Assembly (NCBI GenBank): GCA_002440085.1 | Contig: DJRM01000123.1 | Coordinates: forward strand, 1-14,634 | Direction: 5' to 3' | DNA length: 14,634 nt | DNA from: Bacteroidales bacterium UBA6360 | GTDB lineage: Bacteria > Bacteroidota > Bacteroidia > Bacteroidales > UBA932 | Program-made: the position numbers and the translations under genes | The notes under the pieces: generated by a model | Seen by the model: only the letters and a program-made list of their open reading frames with translations | Databases searched by the model: none | What the model was told of the DNA's origin: nothing | Part shown: positions 5,957-14,482 of the stretch, piece after piece | Numbering within the stretch: position 1 is the first letter of the stretch | How the letters are laid out: each line of letters starts with the position of its first letter

Positions 5957-6985
5957 TCTTTTCCAAGTGGCGAGCATCCTGTCATGGTCGGTGGGGTTGA
6001 GCCAGAGGTCGCGGCGGTCGGCGTAATCGGCAACGGGAATGACGGTGTAGCGGGAGTCGAAGCCGCCCGGGCGGGAACACCAGAGCCAGATGAGTCCTGT
6101 GGAGATGAGATGGGTGCCGCTGTGGTCGCGGACGAGCGTCAGACGGGCCATCAGTTCCAGCTGCGTGTTGCGGGCGCTCATGTTGGAGAGGGCGTTGCCG
6201 AGCGAGTAGAGGACGGGGACTCCGAAAACCGACGCAGTGTCCTGAACCACATGCGGATGCGCCCCGATGATGATGTCAGCTCCGGCTTCGGCGAGAAACC
6301 GTGCCGTACTCTCCTGGGAGGCATTGTGCCTCGCCTGATACTCCTCGCCCCAATGTGGGAGGACGATGGTGAAGTCTGAGGCGGCGGCAGAAGCTGCAAC
6401 CGCATCGCGGAGCCTCTCCGTGTCACCGAGCCAATTTACCGGGGTGCCCCTGATTCCGCTGTTTGTCCCGTAGGTCGCGTTCACGATGCCGAGCCGGATG
6501 TTGTTTGCCCGTACGAATAGCGGTGCCGAGAGGGAGTCGCATCCGGTGTGGAAAATGCCGAGGGAGTCGTGGAGGCGGTCGTAGAAACGGAGCGTGCGCT
6601 CAAGTCCGGCCGCTCCCTTGTCCGTGATGTGGTTGTTGGCAGTCAGAAACACGTCAATGCCGCAGTCTGCCGCCGTAAGCGCGTAGTCCTCCGGAGCACT
6701 GAAGCAGGGGTAGCCGCTGTAGGGTTTGCCGGCGAGGGTGAATTCCATGTTCGCTATGCTGACCGTCGCATCTTCGAGAAGCGGACGGATCAGTCTCAGG
6801 CTTTCCCTCCAGCCTCCCTCGGAAATCTGCGCCGAGTGCATCATCATGTCCCCGAGTATGCACACCGTGGCGGTGTCAGGGCAATCGAGCCTCCGGACCG
6901 GCGGCGACGGGGCAGGCTCTCGGACTACGTTGCCGACGAACAGCGACAGGTAACTGAACAGTATGAAGGTCAATGTCTTCTGCAT
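5939..6985 (-). CDS. CapA-family exported protein (metallophosphoesterase fold)
   Basis: CapA/PgsA-type protein of 348 residues from ATG 6985. That start gives a signal sequence, MQKTLTFILFSYLSLFVG. An ATG at 7000 would add an acidic MSEDE leader and is less convincing. Family motifs are all present: GDMMMH at 45-50, NME at 79-81, NNHITDKG at 117-124, HWGEEY at 211-216, GAHPHVVQ at 241-248 and SLGN at 261-264. These correspond to the metal-binding and active-site positions of the calcineurin-like PGA_cap domain. Family members are named for poly-gamma-glutamate capsule synthesis, but no capB or capC partner is visible here. The product is better described as an exported CapA-like protein, possibly a phosphatase or hydrolase. 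It lies 112 bp after the DUF389 gene (reading the minus strand) and 19 bp before phoH. Confidence 0.88.
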   Translation of the reverse strand: MQKTLTFILFSYLSLFVGNVVREPAPSPPVRRLDCPDTATVCILGDMMMHSAQISEGGWRESLRLIRPLLEDATVSIANMEFTLAGKPYSGYPCFSAPEDYALTAADCGIDVFLTANNHITDKGAAGLERTLRFYDRLHDSLGIFHTGCDSLSAPLFVRANNIRLGIVNATYGTNSGIRGTPVNWLGDTERLRDAVAASAAASDFTIVLPHWGEEYQARHNASQESTARFLAEAGADIIIGAHPHVVQDTASVFGVPVLYSLGNALSNMSARNTQLELMARLTLVRDHSGTHLISTGLIWLWCSRPGGFDSRYTVIPVADYADRRDLWLNPTDHDRMLATWKRLNFCK

Positions 6986-7112
6986 CTCATCTTCGCTCAT
7001 GGCCGGTTCGTTGCGGACATTCTGTCTTTTGAACCATATTTCCCAATTCTGCTCCTCTCAAAACAGCAAAGCCAGACTCAAATACATCTCAAAATGACTG
7101 AACAAAATCCTA

Positions 7113-8495
7113 TTACCTGTGGCTCTTCCTTGTGCCCTTTGATGCCCGGACTGCCGCCGAAGCGTCCTCGATGAATTCGATGCTGTCGTTGTTCAGCCTG
7201 ATGCCCAACCATTTAGTGAACTTCTCCTTCTCCACGGACGTCATTGCCTTATTGGTCTTGGCTACGACAATAATCCTCCTGTCCACATGTAGGCTGTCCG
7301 CAGTCACTCCTGCGCCGTCGCCTATGCTCAGCTCCGTAATCTCCGGCCAGGAATTGATGGCCTCGCGCGTAACCTGAGCGTACGGAATCTCGTTCTTTTT
7401 GATGAGTTCAATTTCCGCTTCAAGCCTCTTGATTTCATCGTCCCTGCGGTTGATTTCACTATCTGTCCGTGCATATATTCCCTGAATCAGCTCTTTCTCG
7501 ACCTTGCTCTGCCCGTTCGTGTGCTCGTTGATGACCACCTGCTCCTGCCTGAGACCGGCAGCCTTCGCGAGCTCGTAGAGGTTGTTGCGCTCGACGGCAG
7601 AGAGTTCCTCTCCTGTGACAAACAGCTCTACCTTGCCTCCGTCCTCATGGCTTATCTTGTAATCATAGATTATGGAATTGCCGAGCGACTTGTTCTGCTG
7701 CACGAAGCCTATAGCCTTGTCCTCGAAGTTGTTGTTCTTGATGAGAACCACTGCCGACCAGATGCTCGGGACGATGAAGATGACCATCACCACCGCGATC
7801 AGCCATTTTGTCCGCCTCTCCGTCTTGCTGTCGCTGAACTTCATTACGTTGAAGCCGAGAACCTTGGCCGCGAGGTAGGTGGCGAGGGCGATGAACACGC
7901 AGTTGATGAAGAAGAGGTAGAGGGCTCCGAAGAAATAGCCCATGTTGCCGTTTGCGAGCCCATAACCGGCGGTGCACATAGGCGGCATGAGGGCTGTCGC
8001 GATGGCCACTCCGGAGAATACGGTGCCCTTCTCCTTGCGGCACTGTTCGAAGATTCCAGCGCTTCCGCCGAACAGGGCTATGAGAACGTCATAAATCGTC
8101 GGGTTGGTCCTCGCCAGAAGCTCGGTAGGGTTGCTGAGGTTCAGCGGGGTGATGAGAAAGTAGAGACACGAGGCCACGAGCGCGATTCCCATCATGGTCA
8201 GCAGGTTCTTGCCGGAGTCTCTGAACAGCTTTATGTCGTTGATACCCAATGAGAGACCTATCCCGAAGATAGGTCCCATCAGCGGGGATATGAGCATCGC
8301 TCCGATAATGACCGGAATCGAGTTGGTGTTGAGTCCTATGGACGCGATGATTATCGAGAACGCGAGAATCCATGCGTTAGGGCCCTTGAAGTAGATGTTC
8401 GACCTTATGGACTGCTCGGCCGCGGCCGTGTCCATGTGTCCCGACAGATCCACAATGTCCTTGAAGAAATGTCCAATCTTCCCGAAGAAGTTCAT
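7113..8495 (-). CDS. DUF389 integral membrane protein
   Basis: A 460-residue inner-membrane protein of the DUF389 family, whose function is unknown. Hydrophobic spans fall at about residues 41-55, 60-84, 99-117, 134-150, 159-180, 186-212 and 231-253. Two related helical motifs typical of the family are GAMLISPLMGPIFGIG (65-80) and GVAIATALMPPMCTAGYG (162-179), suggesting an internally duplicated transporter-like core. The ~200-residue soluble C-terminal part has a predicted coiled coil near 322-345 (EINRRDDEIKRLEAEIELIK) and may be a ligand-sensing or oligomerisation domain. ATG 8495 follows a purine/A-rich leader. The gene is divergent from the SPOR lipoprotein gene and is the first of three minus-strand genes. 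I found no convincing separate promoter in the 112-bp gap before capA. Confidence 0.88.
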   Translation of the reverse strand: MNFFGKIGHFFKDIVDLSGHMDTAAAEQSIRSNIYFKGPNAWILAFSIIIASIGLNTNSIPVIIGAMLISPLMGPIFGIGLSLGINDIKLFRDSGKNLLTMMGIALVASCLYFLITPLNLSNPTELLARTNPTIYDVLIALFGGSAGIFEQCRKEKGTVFSGVAIATALMPPMCTAGYGLANGNMGYFFGALYLFFINCVFIALATYLAAKVLGFNVMKFSDSKTERRTKWLIAVVMVIFIVPSIWSAVVLIKNNNFEDKAIGFVQQNKSLGNSIIYDYKISHEDGGKVELFVTGEELSAVERNNLYELAKAAGLRQEQVVINEHTNGQSKVEKELIQGIYARTDSEINRRDDEIKRLEAEIELIKKNEIPYAQVTREAINSWPEITELSIGDGAGVTADSLHVDRRIIVVAKTNKAMTSVEKEKFTKWLGIRLNNDSIEFIEDASAAVRASKGTRKSHR

Positions 8496-8564
8496 ATATC
8501 CTTAATGTTTTTCGTTTTACGATGTATATTTTTCTTTTTTTTGAAACACTCTGTTCCAAACAGG

Positions 8565-8599
8565 CTGCAAATATATGGATTTTTATCCTAAATTTGCAG
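8565..8599. promoter_or_regulatory. Divergent -7 boxes between the DUF389 and SPOR genes
   Basis: CTGCAAAT (8565-8572) and ATTTGCAG (8592-8599) are perfect inverted repeats. The right arm lies in TAAATTTG (8589-8596), a plus-strand TAnnTTTG box about 77 bases before the SPOR start. The left arm, on the minus strand, lies in TATATTTG (8575-8568), about 73 bases before the DUF389 start. Neither has a good TTTG at the 20-bp -33 position, so both are weaker predictions than the clpC/gyrA pair. The rest of 8496-8672 is AT-rich leader, with a short CTGTT/AACAG hairpin (8551-8563) on the DUF389 side. Confidence 0.5.
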
Positions 8600-8672
8600 A
8601 TTGCTTCGATTGTGTCATTCGGTGATACGCAAAACTGTGCCGAAATGTTATCGAAGCCATGCTGAAAAGTTG

Positions 8673-9200
8673 ATGAATATGAAAAGAACTGCCTTGTTTG
8701 CCTTGACTGTCTTTGCTCTCCTTGCCTGCGGCTGTGACTTTTTCCGTGGGCTTGCCGGCAGACCGACAAGTGCGGAGATAAATGAAAAACGTGCCGCCAT
8801 AGAAGCTGTAAAGGCGGAGGCTGCGGCTCGTGAGCAGGTTCGTCGGGATTCACTGCGCGTCATCGAAAAAGCGGCTGCGGATTCTGTCACAGCCCTGTCG
8901 AGACTTGAAGCTTCGGGAGTAAAGCTCATCCCGGTATCGGAAATCGGAACGGTGTATGGCGACATGTGTGCGGGATACAGCATTGTTGTCGGCTCGTTCA
9001 AGTCCGTCGCGAATGCGGAGAGAATGGCGGCGAATGTGAGGGACTCCGGATATTCCGCATCTGTGCTGCGTTTCAGCAACGGAATGGCGGCCGTGGCCGT
9101 GGAGCCGAGGACAAAGATTGCGGATGCCGTCGCCGCATACGAGAAAGTCAAATCCGAAAAATTCTGCCCGAAAGATGCGTGGATACTCTGCAATAACTGA
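8673..9200 (+). CDS. SPOR-domain lipoprotein
   Basis: A 175-residue exported protein. The N-terminus MNMKRTALFALTVFALLACG fits a lipoprotein signal, with the lipidated cysteine probably Cys19 (LLAC) or Cys21. ATG 8673 is preferred; ATG 8679 is also possible. In-frame non-ATG starts further upstream would put a long tail before the signal and would overlap the promoter region. Residues ~33-82 are Ala/Glu/Arg-rich and likely a helical or coiled-coil stalk. Residues ~98-173 match a SPOR domain: GYSIVVGSFKSVANAERMAA followed by ...GMAAVAVEPRTKIADAV... and a final AWILCN strand. SPOR domains bind glycan strands stripped of stem peptides, often at division sites, so a membrane-anchored peptidoglycan-binding role is inferred. 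The M28-TonB_C gene overlaps or follows immediately, suggesting one transcript. Confidence 0.85.
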   Translation: MNMKRTALFALTVFALLACGCDFFRGLAGRPTSAEINEKRAAIEAVKAEAAAREQVRRDSLRVIEKAAADSVTALSRLEASGVKLIPVSEIGTVYGDMCAGYSIVVGSFKSVANAERMAANVRDSGYSASVLRFSNGMAAVAVEPRTKIADAVAAYEKVKSEKFCPKDAWILCNN

Positions 9201-10620
9201 AAGGCCGGTGCCGGCGGGGTCTTGGAGTTTCCTTCCTAAACCATTGAGACTTGCGGCGGCTGTCATGCTTGTGCTGCTGCTCGGCTCCGTGCAGTCGTTT
9301 GCCCAGTACCGGACTGAATCGGGCTCATACGAGGAACTCTACGACAGCGAGACCACGGCCGCGCTGCGCCACCACATCCGCTCGCTCAGTTCCGCAGACA
9401 CAGAGGGTCGTGCACCTGGTTCCGACGGGGAGAAGGCGGCCGCGGAATATGTGACCAAGGCACTCTCTTCCAAAGGAGTCGAAATCCTTGACCTTTCTGC
9501 CGGCAACACTTTCGGGGTCACGACGGAAAGCGGAGACACGCTTACTTCGCGCAACGTGATAGGCTACATTCAGGGCGGCGACCCCAAGCTCCGTGACCAT
9601 TATATTATAATAGGTGCACGTCTCGACAACCTTGGCTCCGACACCTACACCGTCGACGGCAACACGGTGGAACGTATCTATTACGGGGCGAACGGCAACG
9701 CCTCAGGCCTCGCCATGATGCTTGAGCTTGCCGGGATGCTGTCGAATAACGCCTTTTCGCTGAAGCGTTCCGTCATTTTCATCGCCTTCGGGGCATCGAC
9801 GAAAACATACGCCGGAGCATGGTATTTCCTGAACAGGGCATTCTCCGAGACGGCGAACATCGACGCGATGATAAATCTCGACTGCCTGGGCTGCGGAAAC
9901 AACGGATTCTATGCCTACACGGCTTCAAACGCGGACATGAACACGCTCCTTCGCAGTCTTGAGGGCGACCTTCTTCCGATAAGGCCGGAAATCACTGCCA
10001 TAGAAACATATCCTTCGGATCACAGGGCATTCTATGCCAAGGAGATACCGTCCGTGTGCTTCACGACCGGCAAATATCCCGAGCATGGCACGGAACGCGA
10101 CACGGAGGCCATAATCGACTATCCGTCAATGGAGCGGATACTCGAATATCTCTACGATTTCTCGATGACTATCGCCAACACCGGCATACGTCCGTCTTTC
10201 TACGAGAAAGTGACGGCTCCAAAGAGGAACGGTGCGGACTATGACGGTGTGATTCCATACTACGAGTGCGACCGGCGCCCGACTTTCCTCGGCAGCGCGG
10301 ATCCTCGGCAGTTCCTGTCCAAGTGGGTGTACCAGTACCTGAAATATCCTGCAGCGGCTGTTCGCAACGGCATACAGGGCACTGTGATGGTTGATTTCAT
10401 CATCGGGAAGGACGGGCAGGTTACGGACGTGAAGGTCTCGCGCTCCGTCAGCGAAGAACTTGACGCGGAGGCAGTAAAGGTCATTTCCGCCTCTCCGAAA
10501 TGGAAACCGGGGCGTGTGGACGGCAACAAGGTCCGCAGTTCGATGACTCTTCCTGTTGAATTCCGGCTTGAGAAGAGCGGTCGGGGCGGATTTGGAGTGA
10601 ACAATATAAGGGTGAAGTGA
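9175..10620 (+). CDS. Exported degenerate M28 peptidase fused to a TonB C-terminal domain
   Basis: From ATG 9175 the protein has 481 residues and overlaps the SPOR gene by 26 bp. TTG 9244 is an alternative that would give a cleaner signal peptide (h-region LAAAVMLVLLLGSVQSFA) without overlap. Residues ~60-345 have the M28 zinc-peptidase fold, but key residues differ from the family. The zinc His position is Arg149 (GARLDNLG, usually GAHYDHLG). The bridging Asp position is Gly174 (GANGNASG, usually GANDNASG). The EE pair holding the general base and a ligand is Ser208-Thr209. Asp236 (INLDCLG) and His283 (SDHRAF) are kept. Residues ~363-466 are a TonB_C domain (FLSKWVYQYLKYPAAAVRNG, IQGTVMVDFI, SPKWKPG, LPVEFRLE). 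No membrane anchor other than the signal is seen. A catalytically inactive binding protein is the best inference. Confidence 0.85.
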   Translation: MRGYSAITERPVPAGSWSFLPKPLRLAAAVMLVLLLGSVQSFAQYRTESGSYEELYDSETTAALRHHIRSLSSADTEGRAPGSDGEKAAAEYVTKALSSKGVEILDLSAGNTFGVTTESGDTLTSRNVIGYIQGGDPKLRDHYIIIGARLDNLGSDTYTVDGNTVERIYYGANGNASGLAMMLELAGMLSNNAFSLKRSVIFIAFGASTKTYAGAWYFLNRAFSETANIDAMINLDCLGCGNNGFYAYTASNADMNTLLRSLEGDLLPIRPEITAIETYPSDHRAFYAKEIPSVCFTTGKYPEHGTERDTEAIIDYPSMERILEYLYDFSMTIANTGIRPSFYEKVTAPKRNGADYDGVIPYYECDRRPTFLGSADPRQFLSKWVYQYLKYPAAAVRNGIQGTVMVDFIIGKDGQVTDVKVSRSVSEELDAEAVKVISASPKWKPGRVDGNKVRSSMTLPVEFRLEKSGRGGFGVNNIRVK

Positions 10621-10713
10621 CGGCGGTGCATCCACTGCGCTTGCAAAAAAAATACTTCTCTCCCGGTACTTGAGAAACTTGAATTGAATGAATATTAAAA
10701 GATAATAAAACAT

Positions 10714-13482
10714 ATGGCAGATTACAATTTCAGAGAGATTGAAGCTCGTTGGCAGGCCTACTGGGCTGAAAATCACACGTTCCAGGCTCAGGCGGATCCT
10801 ACGAAACCGAAATACTATGTCCTTGACATGTTCCCATATCCTTCCGGTGCGGGACTTCATGTCGGACATCCGCTCGGCTACATCGCGAGCGACATTTTCA
10901 GCCGTTACAAGCGTCTGCGCGGATTCAATGTCCTTCACCCTATGGGCTACGACGCGTTCGGCCTGCCTGCAGAGCAGTATGCCATCCAGACCGGGAAGCA
11001 CCCGGAGGAGACGACGGAAAAGAACATTGCGCGTTATCGCGAGCAGCTCGACCGCATTGGCTTCTCCTACGACTGGTCCCGCGAAATCCGCACCTGTGAT
11101 CCTGAATATTACAAATGGACGCAGTGGGCATTTCTCAAGATGTTCGGCAGCTGGTATGACAACGACCTTCAGAAGGCTCGTCCGATAGAGGAGCTTGAAG
11201 CCGCCTTTGCTGCCGGGGGGAGTGAAGGCGTCAACGCAGCATGCTCCGAGCATGAACCTTTCACGGCGGAGCAGTGGAATGCATTCGACGAAAGGCAGAA
11301 GTCTGCGGTTCTGATGAATTACCGCATTGCCTATCAGGGAGAGACGTCAGTGAACTGGTGCCCGAAGCTCGGGACTGTCCTCGCCAACGACGAGGTCAAG
11401 GAGGGATACTCCGTACGTGGAGGACATCCTGTGGAGCAGAAGAAGATGACTCAGTGGCAGCTCAGGGTTTCGGCGTATGCGGGGAGGCTTCTTGACGACC
11501 TTGAGACCCTCGACTGGACTGACTCTCTGAAAGATATGCAGCGCAACTGGATTGGCAGGAGCCAGGGATGCGAGATGGTATTCAAGACTTATAACGGCGA
11601 CAATGAATACGACGTGACGATTTTCACTACCCGTGCGGACACGGTCTTCGGCGTCACTTTCCTCGTGCTCGCTCCGGAGAGCGACTGGGTGGAGAAACTC
11701 ACCGCAGCAGACAGAAAGGCCGAGGTTGAGGCATATCTCGCGCAGGCCCGCAAGAAGACGGAGCGCGAGCGCATTTCTCAGACCAAAACGGTCGCGGGAG
11801 TGTTCTCGGGCTCATACGCGGTGAATCCGCTCACGGGAGAGAAGGTGCCTGTGTGGATTTCAGAATATGTGCTCGCGGGCTATGGCACGGGTGCGATTAT
11901 GGCAGTCCCTGCTCATGACAGCCGCGACTACGCTTTTGCAAAGGCATTCAACCTTCCGATAATCCCGCTCATCGAGGGCTGCGACGTCAGCGAGAGCAGC
12001 TTCGACGCCAAGGAGGGAATCATGTGCAACTCCGGTTTCCTCAACGGCAAGACGGTAAAGGAAGCCATACCGGCCGCGATTGACTATGTGGAGAGCCATG
12101 GACTAGGCCACAGGAAGATAAACTACCGTCTGCGCGACGCCATTTTCTCGCGCCAGCGCTATTGGGGCGAGCCTTTCCCGATTTGCTACAAGGACGGCAT
12201 CGCGACCCCGCTCCCGGAAGACAGGCTTCCGCTCCGCCTTCCGGAGATTGACAAGTACCTTCCGACCGAGACGGGAGAGCCGCCGCTTGCTCGTGCAAAG
12301 GACTGGAACTATGAGGGCAACCCTCTCGAAACCAGCACGATGCCGGGATTCGCGGGCAGCAGCGCCTACTATCTGCGCTATATGGATCCGCACAACCCCA
12401 ATGCGCTCGTAAGCCGCGAGGCTGACGAATACTGGCGCAATGTCGACCTCTACATCGGTGGAACGGAACACGCCACCGGTCACCTGATTTATTCGCGTTT
12501 CTGGAACAAGTTCCTTTACGACCTCGGCTATGTCTGCGAGAAGGAACCGTTCCGCAAGCTCATCAACCAGGGAATGATTCAGGGTCGCTCGAACTTCGTC
12601 TACAGAATCATCGGCACGAATACGTTCGTATCTTACGGACTGAAAGACAAATACGAGACTACGGAAATCCACGTTGACGTAAACATCGTGAACAACGACC
12701 GTCTCGACACCGAGGCGTTCAGACGCTGGATGCCGGACTTCGCGAACGCCGAGTTCATCCTCGAAAACGGTGAATACATCTGCGGATGGGCCATCGAGAA
12801 GATGAGCAAGTCAATGTTCAACGTCGTCAACCCGGACACAGTCTGCGACACCTACGGAGCCGACACACTGCGTCTCTACGAGATGTTCCTCGGCCCGCTG
12901 GAGCAGAGCAAGCCGTGGGACACCAAGGGAATAGACGGCGTCCACCGCTTCCTCAGGAAGGTATGGAGACTTTTCTACGACCGTGACGGACTTGTTCTCA
13001 CTGATGAAAAGGCCACACCGGCGGAACTCAAGACCCTCCACAAGCTCATAGGCAAGGTCACTTCCGACATTGAGACATTCTCCTATAACACCGCAATCTC
13101 GGCATTCATGATTGCAGTCAACGAACTCACCGAACTCGGCTGCAGCAAGCGTGAGGTACTTGAGCCGCTCGTGATTCTCCTCAGCCCGTTCGCTCCTCAC
13201 ATCGCGGAGGAACTCTGGAGGGCATCCGGGCACATCGACACCATCACCTGGGCTCCGTGGCCAAAGTATGACGAGTCGCTCACTCTCGAGAGCAACTGCA
13301 CATACGCCATCTCATTCAACGGAAAGACCCGCTTCACGCTTGACCTCCCTAAGGCCATGCCTAAGGAGGAGGTTGAGGCGACTGTCCGTGCAAATGAGCT
13401 GACAGCGAAATATGTCGGAGCCGGCAGCATTCTCAAGATGATTGTTGTCCCCGGCAAGATTGTCAACGTTGTGGTAAGGTAA
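10714..13482 (+). CDS. leuS: Leucyl-tRNA synthetase
   Basis: Class I synthetase that charges tRNA-Leu, cytoplasmic, 922 residues, close to the usual Bacteroidota length. The HIGH motif is HVGH at 49-52, within MFPYPSGAGLHVGH. The class signature KMSKS is at 696-700. The CP1 editing domain is intact: the threonine-rich TIFTTRADTVFGV starts near 302, and GTGAIMAVPAHDSRDY near 391 contains the Asp (Asp405) that contacts the amino group of misacylated tRNA. The tRNA-binding helical domain and C-terminal domain complete it. An insert at about 155-190 before YRIAYQGETSVNWCPKLG is typical of this lineage. ATG 10714 follows an A-rich stretch. The 93-bp gap after the M28-TonB_C gene has no full TAnnTTTG box, so promoter location is unresolved. 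yitT follows after 13 bp. Confidence 0.98.
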   Translation: MADYNFREIEARWQAYWAENHTFQAQADPTKPKYYVLDMFPYPSGAGLHVGHPLGYIASDIFSRYKRLRGFNVLHPMGYDAFGLPAEQYAIQTGKHPEETTEKNIARYREQLDRIGFSYDWSREIRTCDPEYYKWTQWAFLKMFGSWYDNDLQKARPIEELEAAFAAGGSEGVNAACSEHEPFTAEQWNAFDERQKSAVLMNYRIAYQGETSVNWCPKLGTVLANDEVKEGYSVRGGHPVEQKKMTQWQLRVSAYAGRLLDDLETLDWTDSLKDMQRNWIGRSQGCEMVFKTYNGDNEYDVTIFTTRADTVFGVTFLVLAPESDWVEKLTAADRKAEVEAYLAQARKKTERERISQTKTVAGVFSGSYAVNPLTGEKVPVWISEYVLAGYGTGAIMAVPAHDSRDYAFAKAFNLPIIPLIEGCDVSESSFDAKEGIMCNSGFLNGKTVKEAIPAAIDYVESHGLGHRKINYRLRDAIFSRQRYWGEPFPICYKDGIATPLPEDRLPLRLPEIDKYLPTETGEPPLARAKDWNYEGNPLETSTMPGFAGSSAYYLRYMDPHNPNALVSREADEYWRNVDLYIGGTEHATGHLIYSRFWNKFLYDLGYVCEKEPFRKLINQGMIQGRSNFVYRIIGTNTFVSYGLKDKYETTEIHVDVNIVNNDRLDTEAFRRWMPDFANAEFILENGEYICGWAIEKMSKSMFNVVNPDTVCDTYGADTLRLYEMFLGPLEQSKPWDTKGIDGVHRFLRKVWRLFYDRDGLVLTDEKATPAELKTLHKLIGKVTSDIETFSYNTAISAFMIAVNELTELGCSKREVLEPLVILLSPFAPHIAEELWRASGHIDTITWAPWPKYDESLTLESNCTYAISFNGKTRFTLDLPKAMPKEEVEATVRANELTAKYVGAGSILKMIVVPGKIVNVVVR

Positions 13483-13495
13483 ACATTCCGTCCAG

Positions 13496-14482
13496 ATGGA
13501 AAGGAAAAAGGTTCTGAACGTCCTCTGGGACTATCTCGTGCTGAGTTTCGGCACGCTCATCTACTGCATGGCATGGACTTCCGTACTGTTGCCTAACCAC
13601 ATCGCGAGCGGCGGGCTGACCGGTGCCTGTGCGATTCTTCAGTACGCCACGGGACTCCCGATGTCATATTCGTTCTTTGTCATAAACACAGTTCTCATCA
13701 TCATAGGGACCATCATCATCGGCAAGGGGTTCGGGTTCAGGACGATATATGCATATCTCCTCTCGTCCCTCTTCCTCTACATCCTTCCGAACTTCGACCC
13801 GTGGCTGACCGTTGTCCTTGACGAAAAGATGTTCGCTGCACTTCTGGGAGGATTCATCGAGGCGTTCGGCATCAGCTTCGTCCTCAATAAGGGCGGCAGC
13901 ACGGGAGGAACCGACATAATAGCGGTGTGCATCAACAAGTTCTGGCCTGTTTCACTCGGAAAGGTCTACCTCTGTGCCGACCTGCTCATCATCTTCACTG
14001 TGGTGTTCCTTCCTGATATGGGCATTACGGATGTGCTCTACGGCTATCTCGCGATGATCGCCTTCTCCTTTGGCGTCGACTATTTCACCCTCGGTCCGAA
14101 ATCCACGGTGCAGGTGCTCATATTCTCGAAAAAGTATAAGGAAATAGCCGACAGGCTGATAGCGATGGACAGGGGAGTGACAGCGCTCAATTCTGTGGGC
14201 TGGTATTCCGGCGAGGAAAGCAAGGTTCTCATGGTGATTGTCCGCAAGAGCAATTATCAGTCAGTCGTGAATCTTGTCAAGGAATTGGATGACAGAGCCT
14301 TCGTGTCGGTGTCGAACGCGGCGAGCGTATTCGGTGAGGGATTCGAGGAAATCAAGTCCGGCGTGTCGAAAAAGAAGAAAGTTCCTGTGGCGCCGGATAA
14401 GCCGGATGTCATTGACAGTGAGACGGAACCCGATGGTGAAAAGAAAATAATTTCCGGAGAATCAAAGTCAATACTTCGTTAA
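13496..14482 (+). CDS. YitT-family membrane protein
   Basis: A 328-residue inner-membrane protein with the YitT_membrane (DUF161) and DUF2179 arrangement. Hydrophobic spans at about residues 11-31, 42-53, 60-77, 83-99, 112-131, 156-174 and 182-198 contain the family motifs ASGGLTG (37-43) and GGSTGGTDI (133-141). The cytosolic DUF2179 domain at about 223-285 has RGVTALNSVGWYSG, a K-V-L-M-V-I-V-R strand and FVSVSNAASVFGEGF, which resembles a small ligand-binding fold. Function of the family is unsettled; a transporter or channel is one suggestion. The last ~40 residues are a charged Lys/Asp/Glu-rich tail. It starts 13 bp after leuS and probably shares its transcript; this pairing is, to my knowledge, common in Bacteroidota. 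Confidence 0.9.
   Translation: MERKKVLNVLWDYLVLSFGTLIYCMAWTSVLLPNHIASGGLTGACAILQYATGLPMSYSFFVINTVLIIIGTIIIGKGFGFRTIYAYLLSSLFLYILPNFDPWLTVVLDEKMFAALLGGFIEAFGISFVLNKGGSTGGTDIIAVCINKFWPVSLGKVYLCADLLIIFTVVFLPDMGITDVLYGYLAMIAFSFGVDYFTLGPKSTVQVLIFSKKYKEIADRLIAMDRGVTALNSVGWYSGEESKVLMVIVRKSNYQSVVNLVKELDDRAFVSVSNAASVFGEGFEEIKSGVSKKKKVPVAPDKPDVIDSETEPDGEKKIISGESKSILR

Noticed and set aside
7001..7112. capA promoter
   Set aside because: The closest box is TGTATTTG on the minus strand, which differs from TAnnTTTG at the second base, and no -33 element is at the right distance.
7521..8252. Plus-strand open frame of 243 codons antisense to the DUF389 gene
   Set aside because: Opposite a gene with clear membrane-protein features; the composition is typical of a shadow frame.
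8601..8672. N-terminal extension of the SPOR gene to a non-ATG start at 8601
   Set aside because: It would place 24 extra residues before an ideal lipoprotein signal and start almost at the predicted transcription start.
10621..10713. leuS promoter
   Set aside because: TACTTGAG near 10665 only partly fits TAnnTTTG and the spacing from the nearest TTG is about 23 bp, so I do not call it.
10126..11253. Minus-strand frame of 375 codons spanning the M28-TonB_C end and the leuS start
   Set aside because: It covers two well supported genes and their intergenic gap and shows no recognisable domain.
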